Position numbers and translations under genes: made by a program. The notes below the pieces were generated by a model. It saw only the letters and a list, made by a program, of their open reading frames with translations, did not search any database and was not told where the DNA came from. 64,000 bases of DNA from positions 34,213-98,212 of the forward strand of contig NZ_LUHJ01000013.1 of NCBI RefSeq assembly GCF_001597745.1. Reading direction: 5' to 3'. This document shows, piece by piece, positions 18,715 through 28,083 of the stretch; within the stretch, counting starts at the first letter, position 1; the number at the start of each line of letters is the position of its first letter. Source of the DNA: Anabaena sp. 4-3 (lineage in GTDB: Bacteria; Cyanobacteriota; Cyanobacteriia; Cyanobacteriales; Nostocaceae).

Positions 18715-20106
18715 ATGAAAATTTCTGTCTTTGAACACCAAATTTATCCGTTTTTGTTGTCCGCTTACCGATGGTACTTACGTACTCCAGAACGTTCTTT
18801 AGATGAAGCTTACAAGGCAGCTTTGAAGATTCAAGCCATAGAAGATGAATATTTTCAAGGTAATAAAATAGACTTCGACTCAGCCATTTACAGTAGTAGT
18901 GTGATGGATTATTTTGAGTCAGATTTAAACAAACAATTAAAATTAGTCAGAATGCGTCTGACAGAATTTAAGTTTAGTCGGTGGTTTGCTAACGAATCTA
19001 ATCAAAAAGCTGCTCATAAAGCTGGTATAGAGTATCCTAGTCCTGCGGTAATTCTGGAAAAATTAAAGTTTATTGATGAAGTCACCTCAAAATACACCAA
19101 TTTTGAGCCAGAAGCAACGTCTTCGCCTATTGTCAACCAATCGTCAAGCATTCCCCATGAATCAGTGCCGCATCACAACAAATCACTCACCACTCCTTCC
19201 GGGATAACTCCAGCCCAAAAGAATAATTTGGTAGAACGCATATACGCGCCAACATCACCACCAACACCTAGACAAAATATACAAGCAAATAATAAAATCC
19301 GCCGCAAAGCCGATTCAACTGGTATTCTCCCTCGTTCTATTTTAAGCACTATTGGCCGTCTGCAAATTGAATTAGACCCCAACTCAGAACAAGATGTGGT
19401 GCAGAATTTCCGCCAAGCTCAAAAAAGAACCATCATATCTATTAGATTTATTTTATTACTTATTATAGTACCTCTGTTAACCCATCAGTTATCAAAAGCA
19501 TTAGTGGTAGGGCCGTTAGTTGATCGCTTGAGAACTTCCCAAGCCGAGCAAATATTTCTTAATGAAGAAATGGAGGAAGAAGCTTTAGTCACTCTGCAAC
19601 GATTTGAAGAACGAATTAAGTTTGAGAACCTGATTAGTAATGCTCCTCCGCTTTCCCCCGCAGAACTAGAAACTCAAATGCAAGAGAAAGCGCGTGAGGT
19701 TGCTAATGAGTTTCGTGGTGAAAGTGCGAATGCGATTAAAAATGTTTTTGCGGACATTTTTTCTGTAGGCACATTTATTTGGTTGTTACTGATTAGCAAG
19801 TCTTCGATTATGGTGCTGAAAGATTTCTTTGATAATGTTGTCTATGGTTTAAGTGACAGTGCCAAAGCTTTTATCATTATCTTATTTACCGATATCTTTG
19901 TCGGATTTCACTCTCCTCACGGCTGGGAAGTAATTTTGGAAGGCGTATCTCGTCACTGGGGTTTACCAGCCAATCGAGACTTTATCTTCTTATTTATTGC
20001 TACTTTTCCAGTGATTTTAGATACCATTTTTAAATACTGGATTTTCCGTTATCTCAATCGTATATCACCTTCCGCAGTTGCTACGTACCACAATATGAAT
20101 GAGTAA
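18715..20106 (+). CDS. pcxA: Proton extrusion protein PcxA (CotA/CemA family)
   Basis: A 463-residue membrane protein of the CemA/PcxA family. These proteins support light-driven proton release and, indirectly, inorganic-carbon uptake in the cytoplasmic membrane. The N-terminal segment PFLLSAYRWYLRTPERSLDEAY is characteristic. A long polar middle region (about 130-225) is followed by a hydrophobic helix near 240-260 and three more helices between 345 and 450. The C-terminal HSPHGWEVILEG and DTIFKYWIFRYLNR are conserved CemA features. The length fits cyanobacterial PcxA of about 440-470 residues. Confidence 0.93.
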   Translation: MKISVFEHQIYPFLLSAYRWYLRTPERSLDEAYKAALKIQAIEDEYFQGNKIDFDSAIYSSSVMDYFESDLNKQLKLVRMRLTEFKFSRWFANESNQKAAHKAGIEYPSPAVILEKLKFIDEVTSKYTNFEPEATSSPIVNQSSSIPHESVPHHNKSLTTPSGITPAQKNNLVERIYAPTSPPTPRQNIQANNKIRRKADSTGILPRSILSTIGRLQIELDPNSEQDVVQNFRQAQKRTIISIRFILLLIIVPLLTHQLSKALVVGPLVDRLRTSQAEQIFLNEEMEEEALVTLQRFEERIKFENLISNAPPLSPAELETQMQEKAREVANEFRGESANAIKNVFADIFSVGTFIWLLLISKSSIMVLKDFFDNVVYGLSDSAKAFIIILFTDIFVGFHSPHGWEVILEGVSRHWGLPANRDFIFLFIATFPVILDTIFKYWIFRYLNRISPSAVATYHNMNE

Positions 20107-20871
20107 TCATCATCAGATTTTCAGGATGTTCCAGCAACATAAGCAGTAGGGGAGTATCTTTTAGGGTGCGTCAGCAGCAATGATTGGGTGAAAACTCAAA
20201 AAGTTTCCACATCTGACGCACCCTCATAATGTGCCATAGCTGTACCGGTTTGTAGGGTGGGCATTGCTTGGCAGTTGCCCAAAGCTTTAGTTTTACGTTG
20301 TTAGCTGTGCATCGCCTGAAGCTGATTGAGAATGGTGCAAGATGTGACATAACGAAACTGGTGCAAGATATGAGCATAGCTGTACCAGTTTCGTCAGTCC
20401 TGAACGGCTAAAATTATATAATCAATGATATAATATTAAGATTTTATTAAAAATTATAAAAATACTGGTTTGCATTTGGAACTCTCAACAATTATCTATC
20501 GTCATCTCTAAAATGTTAATCTATTGCTAGTCTGTGTCAAACCATGTAAGTAGTTAGGTGGTTAAGTTCCTCTATTAAGAAAATAAACAGAGGAATTAAT
20601 TTAGGTCTGATTATTGACATCGATGCTGTTATGATATTTTTCTAAGAATTTGGCGTTTTATCCGGAAGTTTATTGTTTTAGGTTGTATCTACTGATTTAC
20701 TTGCCTTAGAAAAGACAAGTTGATATTTCTATATTTTCTGTCACCAATTTTTGTGTGTATTGGCTAACAGAAAAACTACTAATTAATGACAAAAGATGTT
20801 TAGTGATGCTGAAACCATTGAGCTTTCAGAGTTCGTATCACTCAATTGAGGATGGAAAATGGGGGTTAAAA
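20107..20871. other. Repeat-rich intergenic region after pcxA
   Basis: This 765-base region holds a MITE-like element at 20162-20225, a GTAGGGTGGGCATTGC-type repeat near 20250, and a 10-bp inverted repeat (CGAAACTGGT at 20353-20362, ACCAGTTTCG at 20384-20393). The rest up to the PIN gene is AT-rich. No gene is convincing in the first 600 bases. Confidence 0.6.
20162..20225. mobile_element. MITE-like palindromic element, TAGGGTGCGTCAG family (copy 2)
   Basis: The same 64-bp length and layout as the copy at 11446. The left terminal repeat is intact at 20162-20174; the right one (20213-20225) has a mismatch at its last base. A TAATGTGCCA flank follows this copy and copy 1, so the true repeat may extend further on that side. 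Confidence 0.78.
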
Positions 20872-21315
20872 GTGTTCAAAATTTTAATTGATGCTGATTT
20901 AATACTAGAAGCTTTGATGAATCGCACTGCATTGACCACAGATGTGAGACAATTACTAGAAAGAGTACATCCATCAATTCAGATGTACTTAACGGATGTG
21001 GGATTGCAGAAAATTTATGCTTATGCTGCTTGTTTAAAAACTCCTCAGATTGCTGATATAGTAATTAATTGGTTGTTAGAGCAAGTGCAAATTTGTCTGG
21101 TTGACCAAAATCTGCTACAAACAGCACGAGTGTCACCTGTGAAGGATTTTGAATCTGCTGTGGAGTTGGTTTGTTGGCAACATTATCAACTCAATGCGAT
21201 TATTACTAATAAACCCGAAGATTTTCTAGAAGCTGCTGACGAGTGTTGTGTTTGGTCGTTTGCTGACTTGTGGTTGCGTGTTAATCTAGAAAATCAGTTA
21301 CAAGTCCCTATTTAA
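20872..21315 (+). CDS. PIN-domain protein, putative RNase
   Basis: About 147 residues. The PIN fold opens with FKILIDADLILEALMNR, where two Asp residues would bind metal, and DFESAVELVCWQ and INAIITNKPEDF-like positions supply further acids near residues 105-130. PIN proteins are usually metal-dependent RNases, often toxins. I favour GTG 20872 because it places the first strand at the N-terminus and has GGGGG six bases upstream; in-frame starts at 20755 or 20806 would add 22-39 residues without clear fold. No antitoxin overlaps it. An XRE-type regulator gene follows after 332 bases. Confidence 0.7.
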   Translation: MFKILIDADLILEALMNRTALTTDVRQLLERVHPSIQMYLTDVGLQKIYAYAACLKTPQIADIVINWLLEQVQICLVDQNLLQTARVSPVKDFESAVELVCWQHYQLNAIITNKPEDFLEAADECCVWSFADLWLRVNLENQLQVPI

Positions 21316-21647
21316 CCGGTTTTTACCGATTTTCTCGCTCACTAGCAATCTTGTTGCAGCATTTAGAAATGCAACAAAACTAAATTTTAATTAATTTATC
21401 TTGACATTTGGCTAAATTTGCAAATATTAACTACTTTTTTTGAAGTAGCGTACATACCATAAGTGCGAAGTTTGTTTCTGTATTGGCTTAGACATGACAA
21501 CCATTTTTGATCGGGGTGAGTATGGTATGTAAACAATTTTATCAATTTACCCAAAGTTTTTTAGCAATTTTATGGGCGTAGGTTTTCTTTGATGATAGGA
21601 TATACGACTATAGATAGATACTATAGTTAAATAAAAGTGCTGTAGCT
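21316..21647. promoter_or_regulatory. Leader of the XRE regulator with two inverted repeats
   Basis: TTGTTGCA at 21351-21358 and TGCAACAA at 21370-21377 form an 8-bp stem shortly after the PIN gene, possibly a weak terminator. Further on, TACATACCATA (21451-21461) and TATGGTATGTA (21521-21531) form a perfect 11-bp inverted repeat with 59 bases between. The latter could be a pair of operator half-sites, perhaps for the regulator itself. Regulation is inferred only. Confidence 0.5.
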
Positions 21648-21986
21648 GTGAAACAAAAGCCAAAATCAAGGATTGCTTTGCTTCGGGAAAAAGCAGGACT
21701 AACCCAGCTTGAACTTTCCCGGCTTGTCGGCGTGACTGAAAGCACTATCCAAAACTGGGAAAGTGGCCGAACTGGAACTGATCATATTGAAAGAATTGTG
21801 AGGTTTTGTAAAGCTTTGAATTGCCAAGTACAAGACCTGATTGAGTATGTGAATGAGCCTACAGAAGAAGCTGTGATTAAACCAAGCTCATTAAATGAAA
21901 TCCATGAACTTTTGGGTAATCAGGAAGCTGCGGCTACTACTCCTGAGTCTGAAGTTGTTGAACAGCCGTCAGCTAAAACTACCTGA
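21648..21986 (+). CDS. XRE-family helix-turn-helix regulator
   Basis: A 112-residue DNA-binding protein. The HTH_3 domain spans about residues 8-65, with LREKAGLTQLELSRLVGV as helices 1-2 and ESTIQNWESGRTG as the recognition region. The tail (70-112) is acidic and proline/alanine-rich, with no second domain. It starts at GTG 21648. It resembles small cyanobacterial Cro/CI-type regulators. The target is unknown; the 11-bp inverted repeat just upstream is a candidate autoregulatory site. Confidence 0.85.
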   Translation: MKQKPKSRIALLREKAGLTQLELSRLVGVTESTIQNWESGRTGTDHIERIVRFCKALNCQVQDLIEYVNEPTEEAVIKPSSLNEIHELLGNQEAAATTPESEVVEQPSAKTT

Positions 21987-22010
21987 CAAATATCTTAAAA
22001 TCAACATCCT

Positions 22011-22036
22011 AGAGACGTTATGTGTAACGTCTCTAT
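22011..22036. repeat. GAGACGTTA palindromic repeat
   Basis: AGAGACGTTA and TAACGTCTCT flank a short TGTG loop directly after the XRE gene. It is a member of the GTAGAGACG palindrome family and could serve as the shared terminator of the two convergent genes. Confidence 0.65.
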
Positions 22037-22056
22037 GGTATCTTGTGAGAATTGTA

Positions 22057-22746
22057 TCAGGTTGTGAATTCTGTATGATGAGTTTGCTGCCATAGCGCAT
22101 CAACAGTAACAAACTCATAACCTTGTTGCAACAGTTGGGGTATGAGCATTTGGATTGTGGCAGCTACATCTTGTCCACCACAAGCCCCATCATGTAGTAC
22201 AATCAAAGAGCCATTTTGGACTTGATTCAGAACTCGCTGTACAACTTTAGTCACTCCTGGTCTAACCCAATCTTCTGGGACAACACTCCACATGACTGGG
22301 CGGTATTGCCATTGTCGGAATAGGTGGAGAGTTTGGGGTGTAAATAAACCGTTGGGTGGTCTAACGTCGCGGACTTGTGCAGGTAAGATATTACAAGCAT
22401 GATAAATAGCGGTTTGGGTTTTATGTAAACTTTCTTTGAGGTCGTTGGGTGAAAGCATGGGAAAAGAGCGATGATCATAACCATGTAATCCGATCCAATG
22501 ACTGCGATCGCTTATGGCTTTGGCGATTTCTGGGTAACGGTTGACACACACACCCAACCAAAAAAAGCTAGCTGGGATATTGTAACGGTCTAACACTGCT
22601 AGCACTTGGGGAGTATATTCAGGATGGGGGCCATCATCAAAAGTCAAAGCTATAGTTTTAGTGTGACAATTACCACTCCACAGACAGGTGGGAAAACTAG
22701 GTTTAAGAAGCCGGTAAGCAATTGGTAAGAAGGGCGCAATTTGCAT
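22057..22746 (-). CDS. Polysaccharide deacetylase (NodB-homology)
   Basis: A 229-residue carbohydrate esterase family 4 protein. The metal-binding and base residues are present: LTFDDGPHP (D37, D38), H88 and H92 in HGYDH, RPPNG, and a final catalytic-type SLIVLHDG. It would remove N-acetyl groups from peptidoglycan or an exopolysaccharide. I see only a weak hydrophobic N-terminus (APFLPIAYRLL), not a clear signal peptide, so the site of action is uncertain. The start is ATG 22744-22746. Confidence 0.88.
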   Translation of the reverse strand: MQIAPFLPIAYRLLKPSFPTCLWSGNCHTKTIALTFDDGPHPEYTPQVLAVLDRYNIPASFFWLGVCVNRYPEIAKAISDRSHWIGLHGYDHRSFPMLSPNDLKESLHKTQTAIYHACNILPAQVRDVRPPNGLFTPQTLHLFRQWQYRPVMWSVVPEDWVRPGVTKVVQRVLNQVQNGSLIVLHDGACGGQDVAATIQMLIPQLLQQGYEFVTVDALWQQTHHTEFTT

Positions 22747-23064
22747 TTTGAGATGATTTGTCAGGTGGTGCTAACCCTAGGTTAACCAGTTAGCTAAGGT
22801 TTAGGCGCAAAGTTTGACAGGATTTCTCGGCTAATGAAACCAAAATGTAGAGACGTTTCATAAACATCTGTACAAGGTTTTGAAAATTGCTTTTGTATCT
22901 GTGAGAACTTTGGTTTTTCCAAACATCTACGGTTCTGGCAAGGTTAAGTAATGCGAATTTACATGAATAATTAGTAGCAGTCAGTAGAATAACTGGCATA
23001 GCGATCGCATAAATATACTGTTACCAAATGATGATTGAGGTATCTAGTTAACCTCCTGCGGCTT
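22747..23064. other. 318-base divergent spacer
   Basis: The spacer lies between the divergent deacetylase and large membrane-protein genes. It contains one half of a GTAGAGACGTTTCATAAAC repeat near 22840 and a GCGATCGC octamer near 23001. I see no gene or strong hairpin. Confidence 0.4.
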
Positions 23065-26000
23065 ATGTCATCACCTTTTGAGCATCCGCCCACACAAATT
23101 AATTTCAAAATATCATCTCACCATCCTGAGTTATTGGCAGGGTTGGATATATGGTTGCACTTGGGTTTAATTTCTGATACCCAAGTCAAGCAAATATGTA
23201 GAGAATATCTTTCCTGTAGAGTGGAGTTGCAAACCCAGGTAAAACCTGAACCACAAGCAGTATTAACACCGTCGTTAATTGCATATCTACCGGAAGCACC
23301 AAAACAACCAGCAAAACCTAACGTTTTTAACCAAATGTTGCAGTCTTTAGGCGCAGAGTTAAGCGTGCGTTGGCTGCTGTTTTTGGGTGTATTTTTAGTT
23401 GTGTTGTCTTCTGGAGTCTTAGCGGCGAGTCAATGGGAAAGGTTTCCGGCGGCAGGACAGTATGGAGTATTATTTGCTTATACTTTGAGTTTTTGGGGTT
23501 TAAGCTTTTGGGCGGGAAGACAAAATAACCTGAGATTGACAGCACAGACATTAATGATTGTCACACTGTTATTAGTGCCTGTCAATTTTTGGGCAATGGA
23601 TAGCTTTGGGTTGTGGCGTAATCCTGTAGACTGGTTGACAGTAGCGATCGCCTCCCCGATACTGACAATAGTCACAGTTTTATTATGTAATCATCGCGCA
23701 GTCATCACCAACGCACCCAGAGGCAAACTACCGATAATCAATCTTCTGGGTTTAAGTTTTCTACATTGGGGTTGGCAATTACCATTGTTGCCCGTGGCAG
23801 CGATATATGTGGCAATGGTAGGTACAACTATCATCACTATAACAGGCGATCGCTCTCATCATTCCCCACCTCCAACCACTGAAGATGAACCGCGTCATAG
23901 TTTAGGCATTAACTTATATGCGTCTGTCATTATTTATGCTTTATTACTCCTACTAGGGCGAGGAATATTTGTTGCTGGTGTTGATGTCACTCAATTAGGT
24001 TTAGCCATTGGCATCTGTGGCTGGTTAGCAACTTGGCTAGCACAGCAAACCATTAACAACACTTCCCCCTCATCCCCCTCATCCCCCTCATCCCCCCAAC
24101 TCTGGGGAAGACTCGGCGGAATTTTACTATTTTTGGGTTGGTTTGTTGCAGTCTTTAATCATCCGGCGCAAGCTATAGCTGTGAGTGGCTTGGCTTTGTG
24201 GGTAGTGACACAGCGATTGCAGAGATATAGTAGGCAGTTTGATTTATTATTATTGTTTAGTATTGGTTTACAGGCGACTTGGTTGGGTTGGCGGTTAGTC
24301 CCCTCTGGGTGGCAACAATTAGCCGTGACTCTGGGAATGCAACTCACCCATTCACAAAATGAACCTTGGGCTTTATTAAGTGTGGTGTTGTTTCCTTACC
24401 TCTTGATGATGGTGGTGGTGATAGAGAGGTTACGCCAAGCTAATAAACGAGAATTATCACATTTTGGCGAAATTGTCAATTTATTATTTGGGACTTGTTT
24501 AACTACAATCGCTACTGTAAATCCTAGCTTGCGATCGCTCAATTTACTTTTGTCTACCATCACCTTGGTAGTTGTCAGTAAACGCCGTTATCGTCTGCCT
24601 GTTCCCTTGGTGTACCTGACGCACACAATGGCAGTGTTAACATTTTCCTCAATCATTAATTGGTTATTCCCAAATCTCGCATTACATCTGTGGGCGTGTA
24701 TTTTATTAGTGTTAATGGTGGCAGAGTGGGGATATAGTCTCAGTTATAGTTTGTCACAGGATTTAGCAAACCCCACCCCGACAAATGTAGAGACGTTTCA
24801 TGCAACGTCTCTACATATTCCCCCTTCCCAACAAGGGGTTAGGGGGTTAGGTGAAAATTTATGGCAGCTGGTGACACAGTGGCGATATAGTCAGAGTAAT
24901 AGCTTGCCAGAGAATTTAGAAAACCCCTCTCCAAACCTCTCCCCTACAAGGAGAGAGGCTTTAAATATTCCCCCTTCCCTCGCAGGGAAGGGGGTTAGGG
25001 GGTTAGGTGAAAATTTATGGCGGGATAGTGCATGGTATATGGGGTTTGCACTTGCCGCCGTGAGTTTTGTATTACTCTGGATAAATACCGCCCCAGCTTG
25101 GCAAAGTTTAACTAACACCCCCAACTATTGGGGACTAATTTGGTTAACAACACCTGTAACACTAACAATTTTAGCTAGTCGCACAACTCAACAGCGTACC
25201 GTAAATAGCATGGTGAGTGTTTTAACTGTGGGTGTGGCGCAGTTACTCACCTTACCCTACCCAGGAACTCGATTAATAGGTTTAGCCGTGGGTGCTGGGG
25301 TGATGTATGCGGATGGTCGGTATTTACGCAGCCGACAAGTTGCGGGTGTTACCATAGGCTTAGGACTAGGTTTCATTGCTGCGTTGCTATGGCAAGGTTT
25401 ACCGGGTGTACCACGCCTAGCTATACCGGGGTGGTATGTTGTCGGTGCGATCGCTACTATAGGTTTATGGTTAGGAAAAACAGCACTGTCACGACGGAAT
25501 GATGAATTAAGCGGGATATATGCCGCCGTAAGTGACCAATGGGCGATCGCATTATGTAGTGTAGAGTTAACATTGATGACTCTACATTCTGCCTTAGTCT
25601 ATCAGGGTGATGTGACGGCGGGATTTTGGTATTTCATCGCCACAACCATCACCTTAACCGCAATTATTTATCGGAGTTGGCGACAACCGACAGACTGGGC
25701 ATTTTATGGCATCGGTTGGGGTGTAGAGTTGTTAGTTGCCGAGGTGTTGGGTTTTGGTGAACATTCTATTATGAGAATTGCGATCGCTAACATCGCCTTG
25801 GGTTTATTCTCCCAGATTTTAGGCGAATGGTGGCGGCGCAGATACCAATTAACAAGACTACCCAGAAGCTTCCACATTTTACCCTTAATGTATGGTGCAT
25901 TTAGTGTAATTCTGCGGTTGTCTACCTTTACCGATTGGTCGGGGTTGTGTTCTTTAGGTGTAGCATTAATCTTTGTGGGGGTAGGAAGACGCAACCGTGA

Positions 26001-27207
26001 TTTAAAACCTTTACTGTACCTAGGAATTATCGGCGTTTCCGTCTCAGCCTATGAACTGCTATTTTACCAGATGTTACAAACCTCTGGCGGTGGCTTAGGT
26101 GACGGTTTAATTGCAATGGCAGCCTTGGGAACGAGTATCATGACAGTGTACCGAGTTCTCGCGCCCTGGCTGGGGACATGGTTACGTCTCACCCCCCAAG
26201 AATTGCAAGGAATTGCTCATTTACACTGGGTTTGGAGTAGCGGTTTACTGATGGGTGCGGTGATGCTACCGATAGAAGTTAACCGCATGGTAGGCTTAGG
26301 AACAGGAGCATTTTTAATTAGCTATGCCATTTTACAAGGGAAGCAAACAGCTAACGAAAATCAACCTTTAGTATTTGGACGTATTCCCACAGCCGACTTG
26401 TGGGTTTACCTGGGTTTCTTGTTAGTCGGGGGGATGAGGGTTTATTGGCGAGAAACCGCCGTAGGAGAATTATTAGCAGGTTCCTTAGTACCTTGGAATG
26501 GTGCGATCGCCTGTGTATTCGCTTACTTTTTATACATTCTACCTTGGCAGCGTTGGCGATGGTCTAAACAACCTTGGCAAATAGCCGCTTACATTCTTCC
26601 TCTAGTAGTGCTAGCAGAAACCAGACTGCAAGTTTACCCGATAACCTTAGTCATAGCGGCTGGCTACTACATCTTTCTCGCCAAGATACGGGAAAACATC
26701 CGGTTTACATATATTAGTGTAGCCTTAATAGATTGGGCGTTATTTTTGTGGTTGGATAGCTTACGCCTAACTGATGGCTTATGGTACGTGACCATCATCA
26801 GTTTATCATTGCTGTATCTTGCCCAAGTAGACCCCGCACTGCGACAACCAGAAAATAAACTACCCCGTCACACATTCAGAATTATTGTCAGTGGTGTGAT
26901 ATGTGGCTGGGCGATATTATTTAATCAAAATACTCCATTAATCCCCGGAGGCTTTGCCCTCATTGCGATTTTTGCCGGGTTAGCCTTGCGTGTGCGGGCA
27001 TTTCTGACTGTGGGTACAGGTGCTTTCTTCATCACCAGTATTTATCAATTAGTCATATTTAGTTTGCGTTACCCCTTCTTAAAATGGGTAGTAGGTTTAC
27101 TCCTAGGAATTGCCCTAATTTCCATCGCCGCTAACTTTGAAACCCACCGCACACAAATTACATCCTTACTGCGTAATACTAGCAATGAATTTGAAGAATG
27201 GGAGTAG
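23065..27207 (+). CDS. Very large polytopic membrane protein of unknown function
   Basis: A 1380-residue protein. A soluble N-terminus of about 95 residues is followed by well over 25 hydrophobic helices running to the end. ATG 23065 is preferred over a TTG 30 bases upstream. I do not recognise a catalytic or transport motif; it resembles long cyanobacterial DUF2157-like or uncharacterised membrane proteins only in being helix-rich. Three polar insertions interrupt the helical core and coincide with genomic repeats: SPSSPSSPSSP (24066-24101), and a double block around 24780-25021 coding for repeated IPPS...GVRGLGENLW segments. The frame stays intact through all of them. Confidence 0.75.
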   Translation: MSSPFEHPPTQINFKISSHHPELLAGLDIWLHLGLISDTQVKQICREYLSCRVELQTQVKPEPQAVLTPSLIAYLPEAPKQPAKPNVFNQMLQSLGAELSVRWLLFLGVFLVVLSSGVLAASQWERFPAAGQYGVLFAYTLSFWGLSFWAGRQNNLRLTAQTLMIVTLLLVPVNFWAMDSFGLWRNPVDWLTVAIASPILTIVTVLLCNHRAVITNAPRGKLPIINLLGLSFLHWGWQLPLLPVAAIYVAMVGTTIITITGDRSHHSPPPTTEDEPRHSLGINLYASVIIYALLLLLGRGIFVAGVDVTQLGLAIGICGWLATWLAQQTINNTSPSSPSSPSSPQLWGRLGGILLFLGWFVAVFNHPAQAIAVSGLALWVVTQRLQRYSRQFDLLLLFSIGLQATWLGWRLVPSGWQQLAVTLGMQLTHSQNEPWALLSVVLFPYLLMMVVVIERLRQANKRELSHFGEIVNLLFGTCLTTIATVNPSLRSLNLLLSTITLVVVSKRRYRLPVPLVYLTHTMAVLTFSSIINWLFPNLALHLWACILLVLMVAEWGYSLSYSLSQDLANPTPTNVETFHATSLHIPPSQQGVRGLGENLWQLVTQWRYSQSNSLPENLENPSPNLSPTRREALNIPPSLAGKGVRGLGENLWRDSAWYMGFALAAVSFVLLWINTAPAWQSLTNTPNYWGLIWLTTPVTLTILASRTTQQRTVNSMVSVLTVGVAQLLTLPYPGTRLIGLAVGAGVMYADGRYLRSRQVAGVTIGLGLGFIAALLWQGLPGVPRLAIPGWYVVGAIATIGLWLGKTALSRRNDELSGIYAAVSDQWAIALCSVELTLMTLHSALVYQGDVTAGFWYFIATTITLTAIIYRSWRQPTDWAFYGIGWGVELLVAEVLGFGEHSIMRIAIANIALGLFSQILGEWWRRRYQLTRLPRSFHILPLMYGAFSVILRLSTFTDWSGLCSLGVALIFVGVGRRNRDLKPLLYLGIIGVSVSAYELLFYQMLQTSGGGLGDGLIAMAALGTSIMTVYRVLAPWLGTWLRLTPQELQGIAHLHWVWSSGLLMGAVMLPIEVNRMVGLGTGAFLISYAILQGKQTANENQPLVFGRIPTADLWVYLGFLLVGGMRVYWRETAVGELLAGSLVPWNGAIACVFAYFLYILPWQRWRWSKQPWQIAAYILPLVVLAETRLQVYPITLVIAAGYYIFLAKIRENIRFTYISVALIDWALFLWLDSLRLTDGLWYVTIISLSLLYLAQVDPALRQPENKLPRHTFRIIVSGVICGWAILFNQNTPLIPGGFALIAIFAGLALRVRAFLTVGTGAFFITSIYQLVIFSLRYPFLKWVVGLLLGIALISIAANFETHRTQITSLLRNTSNEFEEWE
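24064..24102. repeat. In-frame nonamer repeat CCCCCTCAT inside the large gene
   Basis: Three to four copies of a 9-base unit, the same kind found between genes at 14231 and 59320. Because the unit is a multiple of three it adds SPS tripeptides without breaking the frame. Confidence 0.9.
24785..24816. repeat. Perfect palindrome of the GTAGAGACG family, inside a gene
   Basis: A 13-bp perfect stem (24785-24797 with 24804-24816) and loop TCATGC, read in frame as NVETFHATSLH. The same type occurs between genes at 57359 and in broken form at 22011 and 61128. Confidence 0.9.
24815..25021. repeat. In-frame direct repeats with a palindrome between them
   Basis: Copy one (24815-24865) and copy two (24965-25021) share an ATATTCCCCCTTCCC start and a GGGGTTAGGGGGTTAGG to TTTATGGC end; copy two has six extra bases. 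Between them lies the CCTCTCC...GGAGAGAGG palindrome (about 24925-24957). All parts are multiples of three and encode residues of the membrane protein. Confidence 0.88.
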
Positions 27208-28083
27208 TCATCAGTTCAAAATTCAAAACACTGGTTTTGGATTGCTGCAATTTATGAGAAAATTTCCCAGAAAGCAGGTTGTGAAATCGTGACTCTTCAA
27301 CATTACTGGATTGGCTATGAACCCTTAACTGCCAATACTGTCAATCAGCATTAATCCCAATAGCAGCAAGCTATAACAGGCGAAAAATCAAATCATAGCA
27401 TGAACCAAACGCCCCCAGATTCCATTACGGAATGCTTGGCGAATGGCGATCGCTTGATTAAATTTATTGAGAAGTAGTTGCAATAATTTAGATAATTTGT
27501 TAGATTGTGCTTGTATAAATCTATTACCTCCATTATCAAGCTGTCTTGTGGGAGATTAAATTCTCCCGCACATTTTCCTAATTGAAAAAATCTCAATCAG
27601 TCAAGCTAGTTAAATAATTAATTTGACACTCCCCCGACTGCAAAAATTTCGCTATCGCTCATTTTCACAAAAAGTCGGGGGATTCTTTAAAAACAGAGAT
27701 AGATTATTTTCTCTTACCCCAGCCATTAATAAAAATTATTAGCAACTATTACGGCATGAGTAACAGATTATTTTCCTGTCATAGCCAATAGGAAGATCAG
27801 CCTGACAACATGACTACGCTAACCTCAACCTTCAAAAGTCTCAGCTAGACGGTGATTTGGGCAACCACACCAAGCATAAAAATTCCTGTCTCCCCTACAC
27901 CTAATCGCCAATCCCCAGCAATTTTTTGTGAACTCAACATGATTTTTACAAAAATTTATCTGAACTTACTGAAAAAATCTCTCAATAAATCTGATAAGAT
28001 ATGCTCAAAGCTTATTGAATATATATCTCAATAAGCATTTTCCACATCACAACCATTTCAAACCATTCTTAGGAAATGACACG
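27208..28083. promoter_or_regulatory. Long leader region of the isi/pcb cluster
   Basis: 876 bases without a convincing gene. CCCCCGACT at 27631-27639 and AGTCGGGGG at 27673-27681 form a 9-bp stem with a 33-base loop, possibly a terminator or the end of a lost insertion sequence. Close to the first antenna gene, GCTTATTGA (28010-28018) and TCAATAAGC (28028-28036) form a perfect 9-bp inverted repeat in AT-rich sequence, 47 bases before its ATG. This is a candidate binding site for an iron regulator such as Fur, by position and composition only. Confidence 0.5.

Noticed and set aside
20171-20377. 68-codon minus-strand frame
   Set aside because: Made up of repeat sequence of the palindromic element and its flanks.
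27217-27353. Open frame reading HWFWIAAIYEKISQKAGCEIV and on
   Set aside because: Looks protein-like but has no start codon or ribosome site; could be a gene remnant, too short to support.
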